A DNA stretch of 64,000 nucleotides from Limnobaculum zhutongyuii (lineage in GTDB: Bacteria > Pseudomonadota > Gammaproteobacteria > Enterobacterales > Enterobacteriaceae), in assembly GCF_004295645.1 (NCBI RefSeq), contig NZ_CP034752.1, forward strand, positions 3,906,001-3,970,000, given 5' to 3'. Within the stretch, counting starts at the first letter, position 1. Each line of letters starts with the position of its first letter. Positions 1 to 6,923 of this stretch are shown here, piece by piece. Below the pieces are notes generated by a model. That model had not been told where the DNA came from, searched no databases, and saw nothing but the letters and a program-made list of their open reading frames with translations. Position numbers and translations under genes: made by a program.

Positions 1-729
1 AAGTGTGAAGAAGCGGGTGGTATCGACCTGATTGTTAGCTATAACTCAGGACGCTATCGCATGGCGGGTCGTGGATCTCTGGCTGGTTTGCTGGCCTATG
101 GCAATGCTAACGATATCGTTATGGAAATGGCTAAAGAAGTTTTACCGGTAGTAAAAAATACGCCGGTTTTAGCCGGTGTTAACGGTACCGATCCTTTCGT
201 TAACCTTGATGTATTTTTAGACGATGTGGCTCGGGTTGGCTTTTCCGGAGTACAAAACTTCCCTACTGTTGGTTTGATCGATGGTAACTTCAGGGCCAAT
301 CTTGAAGAAACCGGTATGGGATATGGACTGGAAGTTGAGATGATCCGTAAGGCTCATCAAAAAGGCCTGCTGACTACGCCATACGTCTTCAGTGAAGCTG
401 ATGCCATCGCCATGACGGAAGCCGGTGCAGATATCATCGTTCCTCATATGGGCCTAACTACTGGCGGTAACATTGGTGCAGAAACGGCAATGAAACTGGA
501 AGATTGTGTTCCAATGATCAACGCCTGGGCTAAAGCGGCTAAAAGCGTACGCAAAGACATTATTGTACTGTGCCACGGCGGCCCTATCTCCTCTCCGGAA
601 GATGCGCATTACATTCTGGCTAACTGCCCGGATTGTGATGGTTTCTACGGAGCCAGCTCGATGGAGCGTCTGCCAACGGAAGTCGCACTGACGGATACTA
701 CGCGCCAGTTTAAGAATATCACTCGATAA
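1..729 (+). CDS. Phosphoenolpyruvate hydrolase-family TIM-barrel protein (5' truncated)
   Basis: The reading frame is open from base 1 and the first in-frame ATG at 61 is internal, so the gene starts before the window. The visible 243 codons look like the C-terminal part of the PEP-hydrolase-like TIM-barrel family (Pfam PEP_hydrolase): a glycine-rich GRGSLAGLLAYGNAN stretch, then alternating strands and helices (PVLAGVNGTDPF, GVQNFPTVGLIDG, IIVPHMGLTTGG, IIVLCHGGPISSPEDA) and a terminal GFYGASSMERLP motif. Members often sit beside a Tm-1-like UPF0261 protein, which would lie upstream and cannot be checked here. Physiological substrate is not known to me. Family assignment is fairly sure, function is not. 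Confidence 0.8.
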   Translation, partial: KCEEAGGIDLIVSYNSGRYRMAGRGSLAGLLAYGNANDIVMEMAKEVLPVVKNTPVLAGVNGTDPFVNLDVFLDDVARVGFSGVQNFPTVGLIDGNFRANLEETGMGYGLEVEMIRKAHQKGLLTTPYVFSEADAIAMTEAGADIIVPHMGLTTGGNIGAETAMKLEDCVPMINAWAKAAKSVRKDIIVLCHGGPISSPEDAHYILANCPDCDGFYGASSMERLPTEVALTDTTRQFKNITR

Positions 730-734
730 CGACG

Positions 735-764
735 AAAAAGCCCGCCGGTATTGAACTGGCGGGC
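735..764 (-). terminator. Rho-independent terminator of the DUF1471 genes
   Basis: A 7-bp perfect GC stem (GCCCGCC at 740-746, GGCGGGC at 758-764) is followed on the minus strand by five T residues (735-739). It lies between the convergent ends of the PEP-hydrolase-like gene and the DUF1471 gene; the T-tract fits minus-strand termination best. Confidence 0.7.
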
Positions 765-836
765 ATAAGTTGATGACAAAATCTGATAGCTCAGTTTAAT
801 GTCTTAAGATAGCCAATCGTTGGTCAGCAGTCTTAG

Positions 837-1124
837 CTATTTATAAATCTCCGCAGAAACCCGCCAGTAAGGTGATGTATCAAAAGAGCGGGCGCCAATA
901 ACGCGAAAATAGATCGCTCCCGCTTTCTCCGCTTTCTCCCCTATCGCCTGTACCGCCTGATCTAATGTCTCGACTCTTACCGTATCGCTTATTACGCCAA
1001 GACTGGTCAGATTCATCTTTTCAGCCTGTTGGGTATTAATAATTTCAGTGATGGCATAGGCCGAATTAACACTTAAGGCGAGAAATGCAGCAGTCAGTAT
1101 CGAAGATACCTTCATGGCTTTCAT
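837..1124 (-). CDS. DUF1471 (YhcN/BhsA/McbA-like) periplasmic stress protein
   Basis: A 95-residue secreted protein. It has a short basic N-terminus (MKAMK), a hydrophobic core and a likely signal peptidase I site after AYA (about residue 24). The mature part carries the DUF1471 pattern: a SLGVIS strand, a DQAVQAIGEKAEKAGAIYFRVIGAR helix-strand unit and the typical C-terminus WRVSAEIYK. Proteins of this family (YhcN, BhsA, McbA) are small envelope proteins linked to stress, acid or biofilm responses. It is a paralogue of the next gene (1243-1512), 118 bp away on the same strand. The start could also be the second ATG three codons in. Confidence 0.8.
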   Translation of the reverse strand: MKAMKVSSILTAAFLALSVNSAYAITEIINTQQAEKMNLTSLGVISDTVRVETLDQAVQAIGEKAEKAGAIYFRVIGARSFDTSPYWRVSAEIYK

Positions 1125-1242
1125 CCTTCAGGATTTTACATTCTGCTTATCATACGCTGGATTTTCAGGAGGGAGAAGCTATCGTGGAGCCGGATACCTG
1201 CCTGACGGCAGGTTATCCATAGCGAGGTTTAGCAATCAGAAA

Positions 1243-1512
1243 TTAACGATAAATCTCTGCGGCAACACGCCAGTTATTTGAGTCATCATTAGAGTTAGCA
1301 GCAATGACACGATAGTAAGAAGCATGTTGGCTTTCCGCTTTTTTAGCGATAGCGCTAACTGCCTGATCCATATCAGCTACGCGAACTGAACCTGAAATAG
1401 TACCCATGCTTTGTAAGCTGGCGGCCTGTTGGCTGCTGACTTCAGTCGCTGCATAAGCAGAACCAACGCTAAATGTTAATAACAGAGCTGCTAAAGTGGT
1501 TGATACTTTCAT
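1243..1512 (-). CDS. DUF1471 (YhcN/BhsA-like) periplasmic stress protein
   Basis: An 89-residue protein of the usual family length. A signal peptide (MKVSTTLAALLLTFSVGSAYA) is followed by a short mature DUF1471 domain ending WRVAAEIYR. It shares the MGTISGSVRV / DQAVSAIAKKAE / ASYYRVIA framework with the gene at 837-1124, so the two look like a tandem duplication. A good ribosome-binding site (AAGAAGG, 8 nt before ATG) supports this start. Role inferred from family: a small envelope protein induced under stress. The pair faces away from the TetR/SoxS-like operon across a 339-bp AT-rich gap. Confidence 0.82.
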   Translation of the reverse strand: MKVSTTLAALLLTFSVGSAYAATEVSSQQAASLQSMGTISGSVRVADMDQAVSAIAKKAESQHASYYRVIAANSNDDSNNWRVAAEIYR

Positions 1513-1817
1513 GATATATACCTTCTTAAATTTTCAAATTTTTTGAATATGATTTTCAAAATAATTAAACTAAAAATCAAAACAAAATTTAACACATTGA
1601 TTAAAATGGCTAATAACGAAAAATCTAAGTCAATTTAATTCAAAGCTTGAGTGAATAATAAAGTCAAAAATGTGATCTGGATTAGCTTTTAATGCTTATT
1701 TTTTTTAACATTTGCACAATTATCATTCAACAAAACCAACACATTTCAGTAAATTCACACACTTAACCCCTTTTGATTTTTAGTGCTATCAAAGTTGATT
1801 CTTTCTTTTTAATAAAA
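1513..1817. promoter_or_regulatory. AT-rich divergent intergenic region, no gene
   Basis: This gap must carry the promoters of the minus-strand DUF1471 gene and the plus-strand TetR/SoxS-like operon. It is very AT-rich and has no convincing coding frame. A small inverted repeat (TTCAAA-TTT-TTTGAA, 1533-1547) lies just upstream of the DUF1471 start; in such AT-rich sequence it may be chance. I cannot assign -35/-10 boxes with confidence. Confidence 0.4.
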
Positions 1818-1834
1818 TACTGTACCGTACAGTA
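1818..1834. promoter_or_regulatory. Palindromic operator, probably bound by the TetR-family repressor
   Basis: A perfect inverted repeat of two 8-bp arms around one base, TACTGTAC-C-GTACAGTA, sits 17 bp before the ATG of the TetR-family gene and just before its ribosome-binding site (GGAGAGAG). Position and symmetry fit autoregulation of the repressor and the overlapping SoxS-like gene. Binding is inferred, not shown. Confidence 0.65.
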
Positions 1835-1851
1835 CGAATACGGAGAGAGAA

Positions 1852-2511
1852 ATGGGATTAAGTAAAGAGGATCGCAGAACACACATTCTTCAGAAAGCCA
1901 CTGATATCTTTCTAAATCATGGCTATGAGCGCACATCTATGGACGAAGTTAATGAGTGTATCGGTTGTTCTAAAGCCACTCTCTACAAGTACTTCAGCTC
2001 TAAACAAGAGTTGTTTATCAATGTAATTGACCATGCGGTTCATACCTATACTCAGGTCATTATTAATACCACCGCCCAGCTACAAAACCGAAAGATCGAT
2101 TGTTGGCAATCATTACACAATTTTGGCGTCAGCTATCTGAATCTGCATTTATCACCGGTGATGATGAAAATTACTCGCATGATTATTGCCGAATGTGAAC
2201 ACACCGGCATCGGTGAATTAATGTATCAACGAGGCCCGCAAAAGGGTTGGATGAAAATATCAACTCATCTTGAGTCGCTTATGGAGCGCGGTATTTTACG
2301 TCATGCAGACCCATTTACTACCGCAATGCAGTTTAAGGGGTTACTTGAGTCAGGGCTCATTGATAAACAACTGCGTGGAGCGATTTCAAATGTAAGCGAA
2401 GAAGAGGTTCAGCGTCAGGCATCTAATGCTCTCGACACTTTTCGACGCGCTTATGAAATAAATCAGGATGCAATATCCCCAAATATGAAAATGGACGGAA
2501 ATAGATCATGA
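1852..2511 (+). CDS. TetR/AcrR-family transcriptional repressor
   Basis: A 219-residue regulator. Residues about 8-55 form the TetR N-terminal helix-turn-helix (ILQKATDIFLNHGYERTSMDEV, then CSKATLYKYFSSKQELF). The rest is an all-helical ligand/dimer domain resembling the AefR-like C-terminal type. It is preceded by GGAGAG and by a perfect 17-bp palindrome, its likely own operator. Its last four bases (ATGA) overlap the start of a SoxS/MarA-like activator gene, so the two are translationally coupled. By analogy with RamR-RamA, I infer that it represses a global stress/efflux activator until an unknown ligand binds. Ligand and targets are unknown. Confidence 0.85.
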   Translation: MGLSKEDRRTHILQKATDIFLNHGYERTSMDEVNECIGCSKATLYKYFSSKQELFINVIDHAVHTYTQVIINTTAQLQNRKIDCWQSLHNFGVSYLNLHLSPVMMKITRMIIAECEHTGIGELMYQRGPQKGWMKISTHLESLMERGILRHADPFTTAMQFKGLLESGLIDKQLRGAISNVSEEEVQRQASNALDTFRRAYEINQDAISPNMKMDGNRS

Positions 2512-2831
2512 TTCAAACCAACATTATTCAAGACTTGGTTTTCTGGATTGAAGGCCATCTGGAAGAGCCGCTGAATGTTAAGCGCGTAGCCTCAAAATCT
2601 GGCTACTCTCAATGGCATTTGCAGCGGTTATTTAAAGATATTACCGGTGACTCACTGGCTTATTATATCCGCAAAAAACGTTTGCAAAGTGCCGCTTCAG
2701 AGTTAAAGCAGAGCAAAAGAAGTATTGCGGAAATCGCTTATCAATATCAGTTTGACTCACAGCAAAGTTTTACCCGGGCATTTAAGAAGATGTTCTCTAC
2801 TACCCCTTCTGACTATCGCTACCACAGCTAA
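2508..2831 (+). CDS. AraC-family activator of the SoxS/MarA/Rob/RamA type
   Basis: A 107-residue protein consisting only of the AraC DNA-binding domain, the length of SoxS. The sequence follows SoxS closely: an IIQDLVFWIEGHLEEPLN start, first helix-turn-helix (VASKSGYSQWHLQRLFKD), then the second (IAEIAYQYQFDSQQSFTRAFKKMF) and a TPSDYR C-terminus. Such proteins activate efflux, redox-repair and permeability genes by binding mar/sox boxes as monomers. Here it is not divergent from soxR but overlaps a TetR-type gene by four bases, so it may be controlled by that repressor. It could be called SoxS-, RamA- or MarA-like; phylogeny would be needed to choose. Confidence 0.85.
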   Translation: MIQTNIIQDLVFWIEGHLEEPLNVKRVASKSGYSQWHLQRLFKDITGDSLAYYIRKKRLQSAASELKQSKRSIAEIAYQYQFDSQQSFTRAFKKMFSTTPSDYRYHS

Positions 2832-2866
2832 AAAGTACTGTCTGAATATTTTCAGACAGTACTTTT
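2831..2866 (+). terminator. Terminator after the TetR/SoxS-like operon
   Basis: A perfect 16-bp stem (2831-2846 with 2851-2866) and a TATT loop, ending in TTTTT, starts on the stop codon of the SoxS-like gene. It has A-tract and T-tract on both sides, so it could work in both directions. Confidence 0.85.
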
Positions 2867-3052
2867 TGTCAAAAAATGAAAATGCCATAAAGCCGATCGT
2901 AACAATTAAAATTGTGCCAAAACTGGACAAAACCGCAGATACCCTATCAGAATGAAGATATAGAACTCGCTGTATCACAACGGTATAAAAAGATTTGTCA
3001 TCGCCTAACTGTATGATACCGTCATTAACTTAATGAATTGATTATCTAGCCA

Positions 3053-3403
3053 ATGAACAACAAATCTGTTTTTAATTTACCGTTATTATTACTGTCGCTA
3101 ATTGGGTTTTCGTCTACCTGTCAGGCATTAACAGAGTCAGAAGCAGAAGAGCTCGCCGATCTGACGGCGGTATTCTTCTATCTGAAAAAAGAGTGCGGAT
3201 ATAAAGATCTCCCTATCCCTGAAATAAAGCGAGCTTTAATCTATTTTGCTCAACAAAATCATTGGGATCTGGCGAACTACAACCAAATTAATATGGAGCA
3301 ATTAAGTCAGTCAAGTTATGAGGACTTAAACCGCATTCCCGTCGATAAAGATAAGAAGTGTGCAGCGTTGGCTAAAGACTCGTTTGGCATCATGAATAAT
3401 TAA
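3053..3403 (+). CDS. yacC: YacC family secreted protein
   Basis: A 116-residue protein with an N-terminal signal peptide (about residues 1-25, cleavage near CQA-LTES). The mature part matches E. coli YacC motifs: ESEAEELADLTAVFFYLKKECGY, IKRALIYFAQQNHWDL and a KKCAALAKDS C-terminus, with two cysteines that could form a disulfide. The gene stands immediately before speE-speD, as yacC does in E. coli, which supports the name. YacC-like proteins resemble pilotin-type periplasmic proteins, but the cellular role is not established. The 219-bp gap before speE suggests speE has its own promoter. Confidence 0.88.
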   Translation: MNNKSVFNLPLLLLSLIGFSSTCQALTESEAEELADLTAVFFYLKKECGYKDLPIPEIKRALIYFAQQNHWDLANYNQINMEQLSQSSYEDLNRIPVDKDKKCAALAKDSFGIMNN

Positions 3404-3625
3404 TCAATACAGAACCACGCATTTAAGCTTATTGAGTCTATTCACCAGTCATTTCCCCCATTTGACTGCTGTTTTGCAACGCCAAAGATGATAAACCTTT
3501 CCTTTAGGTAACTTCAGGCTAATTCCCTCAATAAAACAATTAAATAGCCATTAATCGTGCATAATCCCCCCTGGTTCGCTATTATATTGCGTTAACTTTT
3601 TATCCAGCCCGGAGGATTAGCGGTG

Positions 3626-4483
3626 ATGTCAAATAAAGAAACCTGGTTTGAAACCCTGTATAGCGGCTTTGGCCAGTTTTTTTCTATTAATAAAACTTTA
3701 TATCACAGCAAAACGGAGCATCAGGATCTGATCATTTTTGAAAATGACCTGATGGGCAGAGTGATGGCACTGGATGGGGTCATACAAACCACCGAGCGCG
3801 ACGAGTTTATCTATCACGAAATGATGGCCCATGTACCGATTCTGGCCCATGGAAAAGCCAAGCGAATTCTGATTATCGGTGGTGGCGATGGTGGAATGCT
3901 ACGTGAAGTGTGCCGCCACCAGAGCGTTGAACACATCACCATGGTAGAAATTGATGAAAACGTGGTGGAATTTTGTCGTGAATATCTGCCAAACCACAAT
4001 GCGGGAGCTTATGAAGACCCACGCTTCAATCTGGTGATTGAAGATGGCGTAAACTTCGTTAACCAAACCGATTTAAAGTTTGATGTGATCATTTCTGACT
4101 GTACAGATCCTATCGGTCCGGGGGAAAGTCTGTTTACCTCTGAGTTTTATCAGGGTTGCGCCCGCTGTCTGAATGAAAACGGCATCTTTGTTGCTCAAAA
4201 CGGCGTGTGCTTTTTACAACAGGATGAGGCGATTAACAGCCACCAGAAACTCTCTACCTATTTTGAAGATGCCAGTTTTTATCAGGCTGCTATTCCCACC
4301 TATTATGGTGGCATCATGACCTTTGCCTGGGCCAGCCAGAATCCGCTATTACGTCAGCATGATTTAACGACGCTGGAATCACGCTTTAAATCACTGGGAA
4401 TTCATTGTCGCTACTATAATCCGGCAATCCACGTTGGCAGCTTCGCCCTGCCCCAATATTTATTGGATGCACTGAATAAATAA
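3626..4483 (+). CDS. speE: Spermidine synthase (polyamine aminopropyltransferase)
   Basis: The protein transfers the aminopropyl group of decarboxylated S-adenosylmethionine to putrescine, giving spermidine. It has the spermidine-synthase N-terminal beta domain (QDLIIFENDLMGRVMALDGVIQ), the nucleotide-binding loop GGGDGG near residue 85-90 and the active-site region ISDCTDPIGPGESLF; PTYYGGIMTFAWAS closes the substrate pocket. Length (285) fits the family. Both GTG (3623) and ATG (3626) could start it; GGAGG at 3611-3615 serves either, and I prefer ATG. It is followed after 42 bp by speD, whose product supplies its co-substrate. Confidence 0.95.
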   Translation: MSNKETWFETLYSGFGQFFSINKTLYHSKTEHQDLIIFENDLMGRVMALDGVIQTTERDEFIYHEMMAHVPILAHGKAKRILIIGGGDGGMLREVCRHQSVEHITMVEIDENVVEFCREYLPNHNAGAYEDPRFNLVIEDGVNFVNQTDLKFDVIISDCTDPIGPGESLFTSEFYQGCARCLNENGIFVAQNGVCFLQQDEAINSHQKLSTYFEDASFYQAAIPTYYGGIMTFAWASQNPLLRQHDLTTLESRFKSLGIHCRYYNPAIHVGSFALPQYLLDALNK

Positions 4484-4525
4484 CACAGCTTTCTCTAACT
4501 ATAAAACATAAGGCGGTGAACCAAA

Positions 4526-5326
4526 TTGCATAAGCTAAAACTGCACGGCTTCAATAACTTAACCAAAAGCCTGGGTTTTTGTATCTACGATATCTGTTAT
4601 GCCAAGACGGATTATGACAGAGAGCAATACATTGCATATATTGACGAACAATATAATGCAAATCGGCTGACTGAGATTCTGACGGAAACCTGTTCTATTA
4701 TCGGCGCCAATATTCTGAATATTGCCCGTCAGGATTACGACCCTCAGGGCGCCAGTGTGACTATTCTGATCAGTGAAGAACCGATGGATCCGAGTCTGGT
4801 CGATCAGTCGGAGCATCCTGGCCCCCTGCCAGACTCGGTAGTGGCTCATTTAGACAAAAGCCATATCTGCGTACATACCTATCCTGAAAGCCACCCTCAG
4901 GGCGGCCTGTGCACTTTCCGGGCGGATATCGAAGTTTCAACCTGCGGCGTGATTTCTCCGCTTAAAGCATTGAACTACCTTATACACCAACTGGAATCAG
5001 ATATTGTTACGCTGGACTATCGGGTTCGCGGCTTTACCCGTGATGTTAATGGGGTAAAGCACTATATCGACCACAAGATTAATTCGATTCAGAACTTTAT
5101 GACTGATGACATTACGTCCCTCTACCATATGGTGGATGTAAATGTTTATCAGGAAAATATCTTCCATACCAAGATGATGCTAAAAGAGTTTGATCTTGAC
5201 CATTATCTGTTTAATGCCAGACCGGAAGACCTGGATCAGCAGGAGCGTCAACATATCACTCGTTTGCTGCGTAAAGAGATGCAGGAGATTTACTACGGCA
5301 GAAACATGCCGGAAGTCATGGTATAA
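4526..5326 (+). CDS. speD: S-adenosylmethionine decarboxylase proenzyme
   Basis: This pyruvoyl enzyme makes the aminopropyl donor used by SpeE. The 266 residues align with E. coli SpeD throughout (KLKLHGFNNLTKSLGFCIYDICYAKT at the start, EIYYGRNMPEV at the end). The autocleavage site is Lys111-Ser112 in HLDKSHICVHTYPESHP; Ser112 becomes the pyruvoyl group. The start codon is TTG at 4526 with AAGGCGGTG upstream, as in E. coli, where speD also starts with TTG; no ATG fits the conserved N-terminus. It forms an operon with speE and is followed by a hairpin. Confidence 0.96.
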   Translation: MHKLKLHGFNNLTKSLGFCIYDICYAKTDYDREQYIAYIDEQYNANRLTEILTETCSIIGANILNIARQDYDPQGASVTILISEEPMDPSLVDQSEHPGPLPDSVVAHLDKSHICVHTYPESHPQGGLCTFRADIEVSTCGVISPLKALNYLIHQLESDIVTLDYRVRGFTRDVNGVKHYIDHKINSIQNFMTDDITSLYHMVDVNVYQENIFHTKMMLKEFDLDHYLFNARPEDLDQQERQHITRLLRKEMQEIYYGRNMPEVMV

Positions 5327-5335
5327 CCAGATATG

Positions 5336-5359
5336 CACCACGCCCATTTGGGCGTGGTG
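5336..5359. terminator. Hairpin between convergent speD and tyrA
   Basis: A 10-bp perfect stem (CACCACGCCC / GGGCGTGGTG) with a four-base ATTT loop lies 10 bp after the speD stop and about 20 bp from the tyrA stop. There is no clear T-tract on either side, so termination is inferred from position and stem strength. Confidence 0.6.
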
Positions 5360-5380
5360 GTACAGAAAGGAAATGTTGAT

Positions 5381-6502
5381 TTACTGCCGACTATCATTGG
5401 CCTGACGTAACAGCGTTCGACTTTCGTTTAAGAAGCGCGTTGCATAGTCACCAAACCAGCTCTTCACCTGATTAAAACTCTCAATAAACTCGGCCTTATC
5501 GCCCGTCTCAATCAGCTTAATCGCCTCGCCAAAACAGTGATAGTAACGCTTAATCAATGCCCGATTATCCTCGGATGACATAATAATATCCGCATACAGC
5601 TGAGCATCCTGAGCAAACAAGCGGCCAATCATTGCCAGCTCCAGGCGGTATATTGGCGAAGAGAGTGACAATAGCTGTTCCAGATTGACCTTCTCCTGAG
5701 ACAGGTTCAAACCATAGGTGAAAGTTGCAAAGTGGCGCAAGGCCTGAATAAAGGCCATATTTTTATCATGTTCCACTGCATCAATGGCGTGCAGCTTCGC
5801 TCCCCATACCTGTAATTGATCCAGCAGCCACTGATAGCTTTCTGCCCCTCTGCCATCGCAGTAAGCAATCACCTGTTTTGCCAGGCTGCCAACATCCGGG
5901 CCAAACATCGGGTGCAAACCTAAGACGGGCCCCTGATGCACTTCCAGCATTGCCTGTAGCGGTTGATTTTTTATTGAAGCGATATCCACCAGAATGCAAT
6001 CATCAGGCAGTTTCGGTAAACGCTGGATAATTTGTTCGGTAATGTGGATAGGAACACTGACGATCACCATGCCGGCACCGGACAGAATGGTATCTGCTCT
6101 CTCCCAGTCCTGCTGTTCTAATACTCGAATTTGATAACCGGAAAGTTGGAACAGTTTGCTGAACAACTGCCCCATTTTGCCGTTACCACCCACAATGACA
6201 ATTGGGCCCATCTCCGGCTTTAAGGTTTTAAAGCCTTTATCGTTTTCGCTGGAGTAGGATTCGCGCATGATCCGGCGAAGTACATCCTCAATCAGGTCGG
6301 GAGGAACCCCTAAATCGGCAGCCTCTTTACGGCGGGAAGCCAGCATACTGCTTTCACGTTCAGGAACGTAAATAGGTAACCCATGCTGGCTTTTTACTTC
6401 ACCGACTTCTGCCACCAAATCTAAGCGTTTGGCCAGTAGTTTCAGTAGCGCTTTATCGACTTCGTCGATTTGGTCACGCAGTATTGTTAGTTCAGCCACC
6501 AT
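5381..6502 (-). CDS. tyrA: Bifunctional chorismate mutase / prephenate dehydrogenase (T-protein)
   Basis: The 373-residue protein converts chorismate to prephenate and then to 4-hydroxyphenylpyruvate for tyrosine synthesis. Residues about 1-90 are the AroQ chorismate mutase helices (LRDQIDEVDKALLKLLAKRLDLVAEVGEVK, PERESSMLASRR). From about 100, an NAD-binding fold begins with PIVIVGGNGKMGQLF and continues with VSVPIHITEQII and GLHPMFGPDVGSLAKQ. The ending LLRQANDSRQ matches E. coli TyrA. In E. coli tyrA directly follows aroF; here aroF lies upstream on the same strand, but 421 bp with a repeat element and two hairpins separates them. Confidence 0.96.
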   Translation of the reverse strand: MVAELTILRDQIDEVDKALLKLLAKRLDLVAEVGEVKSQHGLPIYVPERESSMLASRRKEAADLGVPPDLIEDVLRRIMRESYSSENDKGFKTLKPEMGPIVIVGGNGKMGQLFSKLFQLSGYQIRVLEQQDWERADTILSGAGMVIVSVPIHITEQIIQRLPKLPDDCILVDIASIKNQPLQAMLEVHQGPVLGLHPMFGPDVGSLAKQVIAYCDGRGAESYQWLLDQLQVWGAKLHAIDAVEHDKNMAFIQALRHFATFTYGLNLSQEKVNLEQLLSLSSPIYRLELAMIGRLFAQDAQLYADIIMSSEDNRALIKRYYHCFGEAIKLIETGDKAEFIESFNQVKSWFGDYATRFLNESRTLLRQANDSRQ

Positions 6503-6548
6503 TTTTTGTTGTTCTCCTGGGGTAAGGATGTGGTGTTGTTTTTATAAG

Positions 6549-6576
6549 CACTTCGTCGCCCTATGGCGACGAAGTG
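6549..6576. repeat. Hairpin CGTCGCC/GGCGACG, tyrA-proximal copy
   Basis: A 12-bp perfect stem (6549-6560 with 6565-6576) closes on CTAT. It lies about 45 bp upstream of tyrA on the aroF side. Its core CGTCGCC-N4-GGCGACG is repeated at 6862-6887, so matching hairpins flank the repeat element in this gap. Confidence 0.7.
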
Positions 6577-6602
6577 AAGTACTAATAAATTTCAGAGGAT
6601 AC

Positions 6603-6813
6603 TCCGGCCGTAATAACATAGTGCCCATATCATCCTGGTGCCCGGCTGGGGAGCCATTTGTACTTAGCATCGGAGTGCGTTGGCCAGGTCTTCCTACGGG
6701 CAGTTATGAAACACCTTGCGGGCCAGCGCTAGCGCTGTTCAAACAGGCTTTTGCCTGTTTGTCGTTGGCTTATGCCAGGTCGCCCTTCACGGAAGCCCCT
6801 CCCTCCGATAAAC
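6603..6813 (+). repeat. Intergenic repeat element, copy 1 (aroF-tyrA gap)
   Basis: A non-coding block of about 210 bp that I can align by eye with the reverse complement of 43840-43993. Shared anchors, in order: TCCGGCCGTAA, ACATAGTGCC, TGTACTT-GCA, GTGCGT-GG, TCGTTGGCTTA-GCCA-GTCG and CCCTCCG. This copy carries extra sequence in the middle, including a 9-bp hairpin (CAAACAGGC-TTTT-GCCTGTTTG, 6740-6761) and an AGCGCT-AGCGCT palindrome. No reading frame looks real. It could be a MITE-like or REP-like element; I see no terminal inverted repeats or target duplication that would prove mobility. Confidence 0.65.
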
Positions 6814-6861
6814 TATTTTAAAACATAAAACTAAATCATCAGACTTCGCCATTAAACAATA

Positions 6862-6887
6862 ATTACGTCGCCCAAAGGCGACGTAAT
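6862..6887. repeat. Hairpin CGTCGCC/GGCGACG, aroF-proximal copy
   Basis: An 11-bp perfect stem (ATTACGTCGCC, loop CAAA, GGCGACGTAAT) 37 bp downstream of the aroF stop. It may act as an aroF terminator or attenuator, though no strong T-tract follows on the minus strand. It shares its core with the hairpin at 6549-6576. Confidence 0.65.
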
Positions 6888-6923
6888 ATAGCGGATTAAT
6901 ATATCAACAAATATCACAACAAA

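Noticed and set aside
1705..1735. Possible mar/sox box (GCAC near 1711) before the TetR/SoxS-like operon
   Set aside because: Only the GCAC half fits; the second half of the consensus (RYYAAAY) is not met at the right spacing.
3623..3625. GTG as the speE start
   Set aside because: The next codon is ATG with an acceptable spacing to GGAGG; ATG is preferred, though GTG cannot be excluded.
6429..6821. Plus-strand open frame of 130 codons
   Set aside because: It covers the tyrA 5' end and the repeat element and its sequence has no protein-like pattern or ribosome-binding site.
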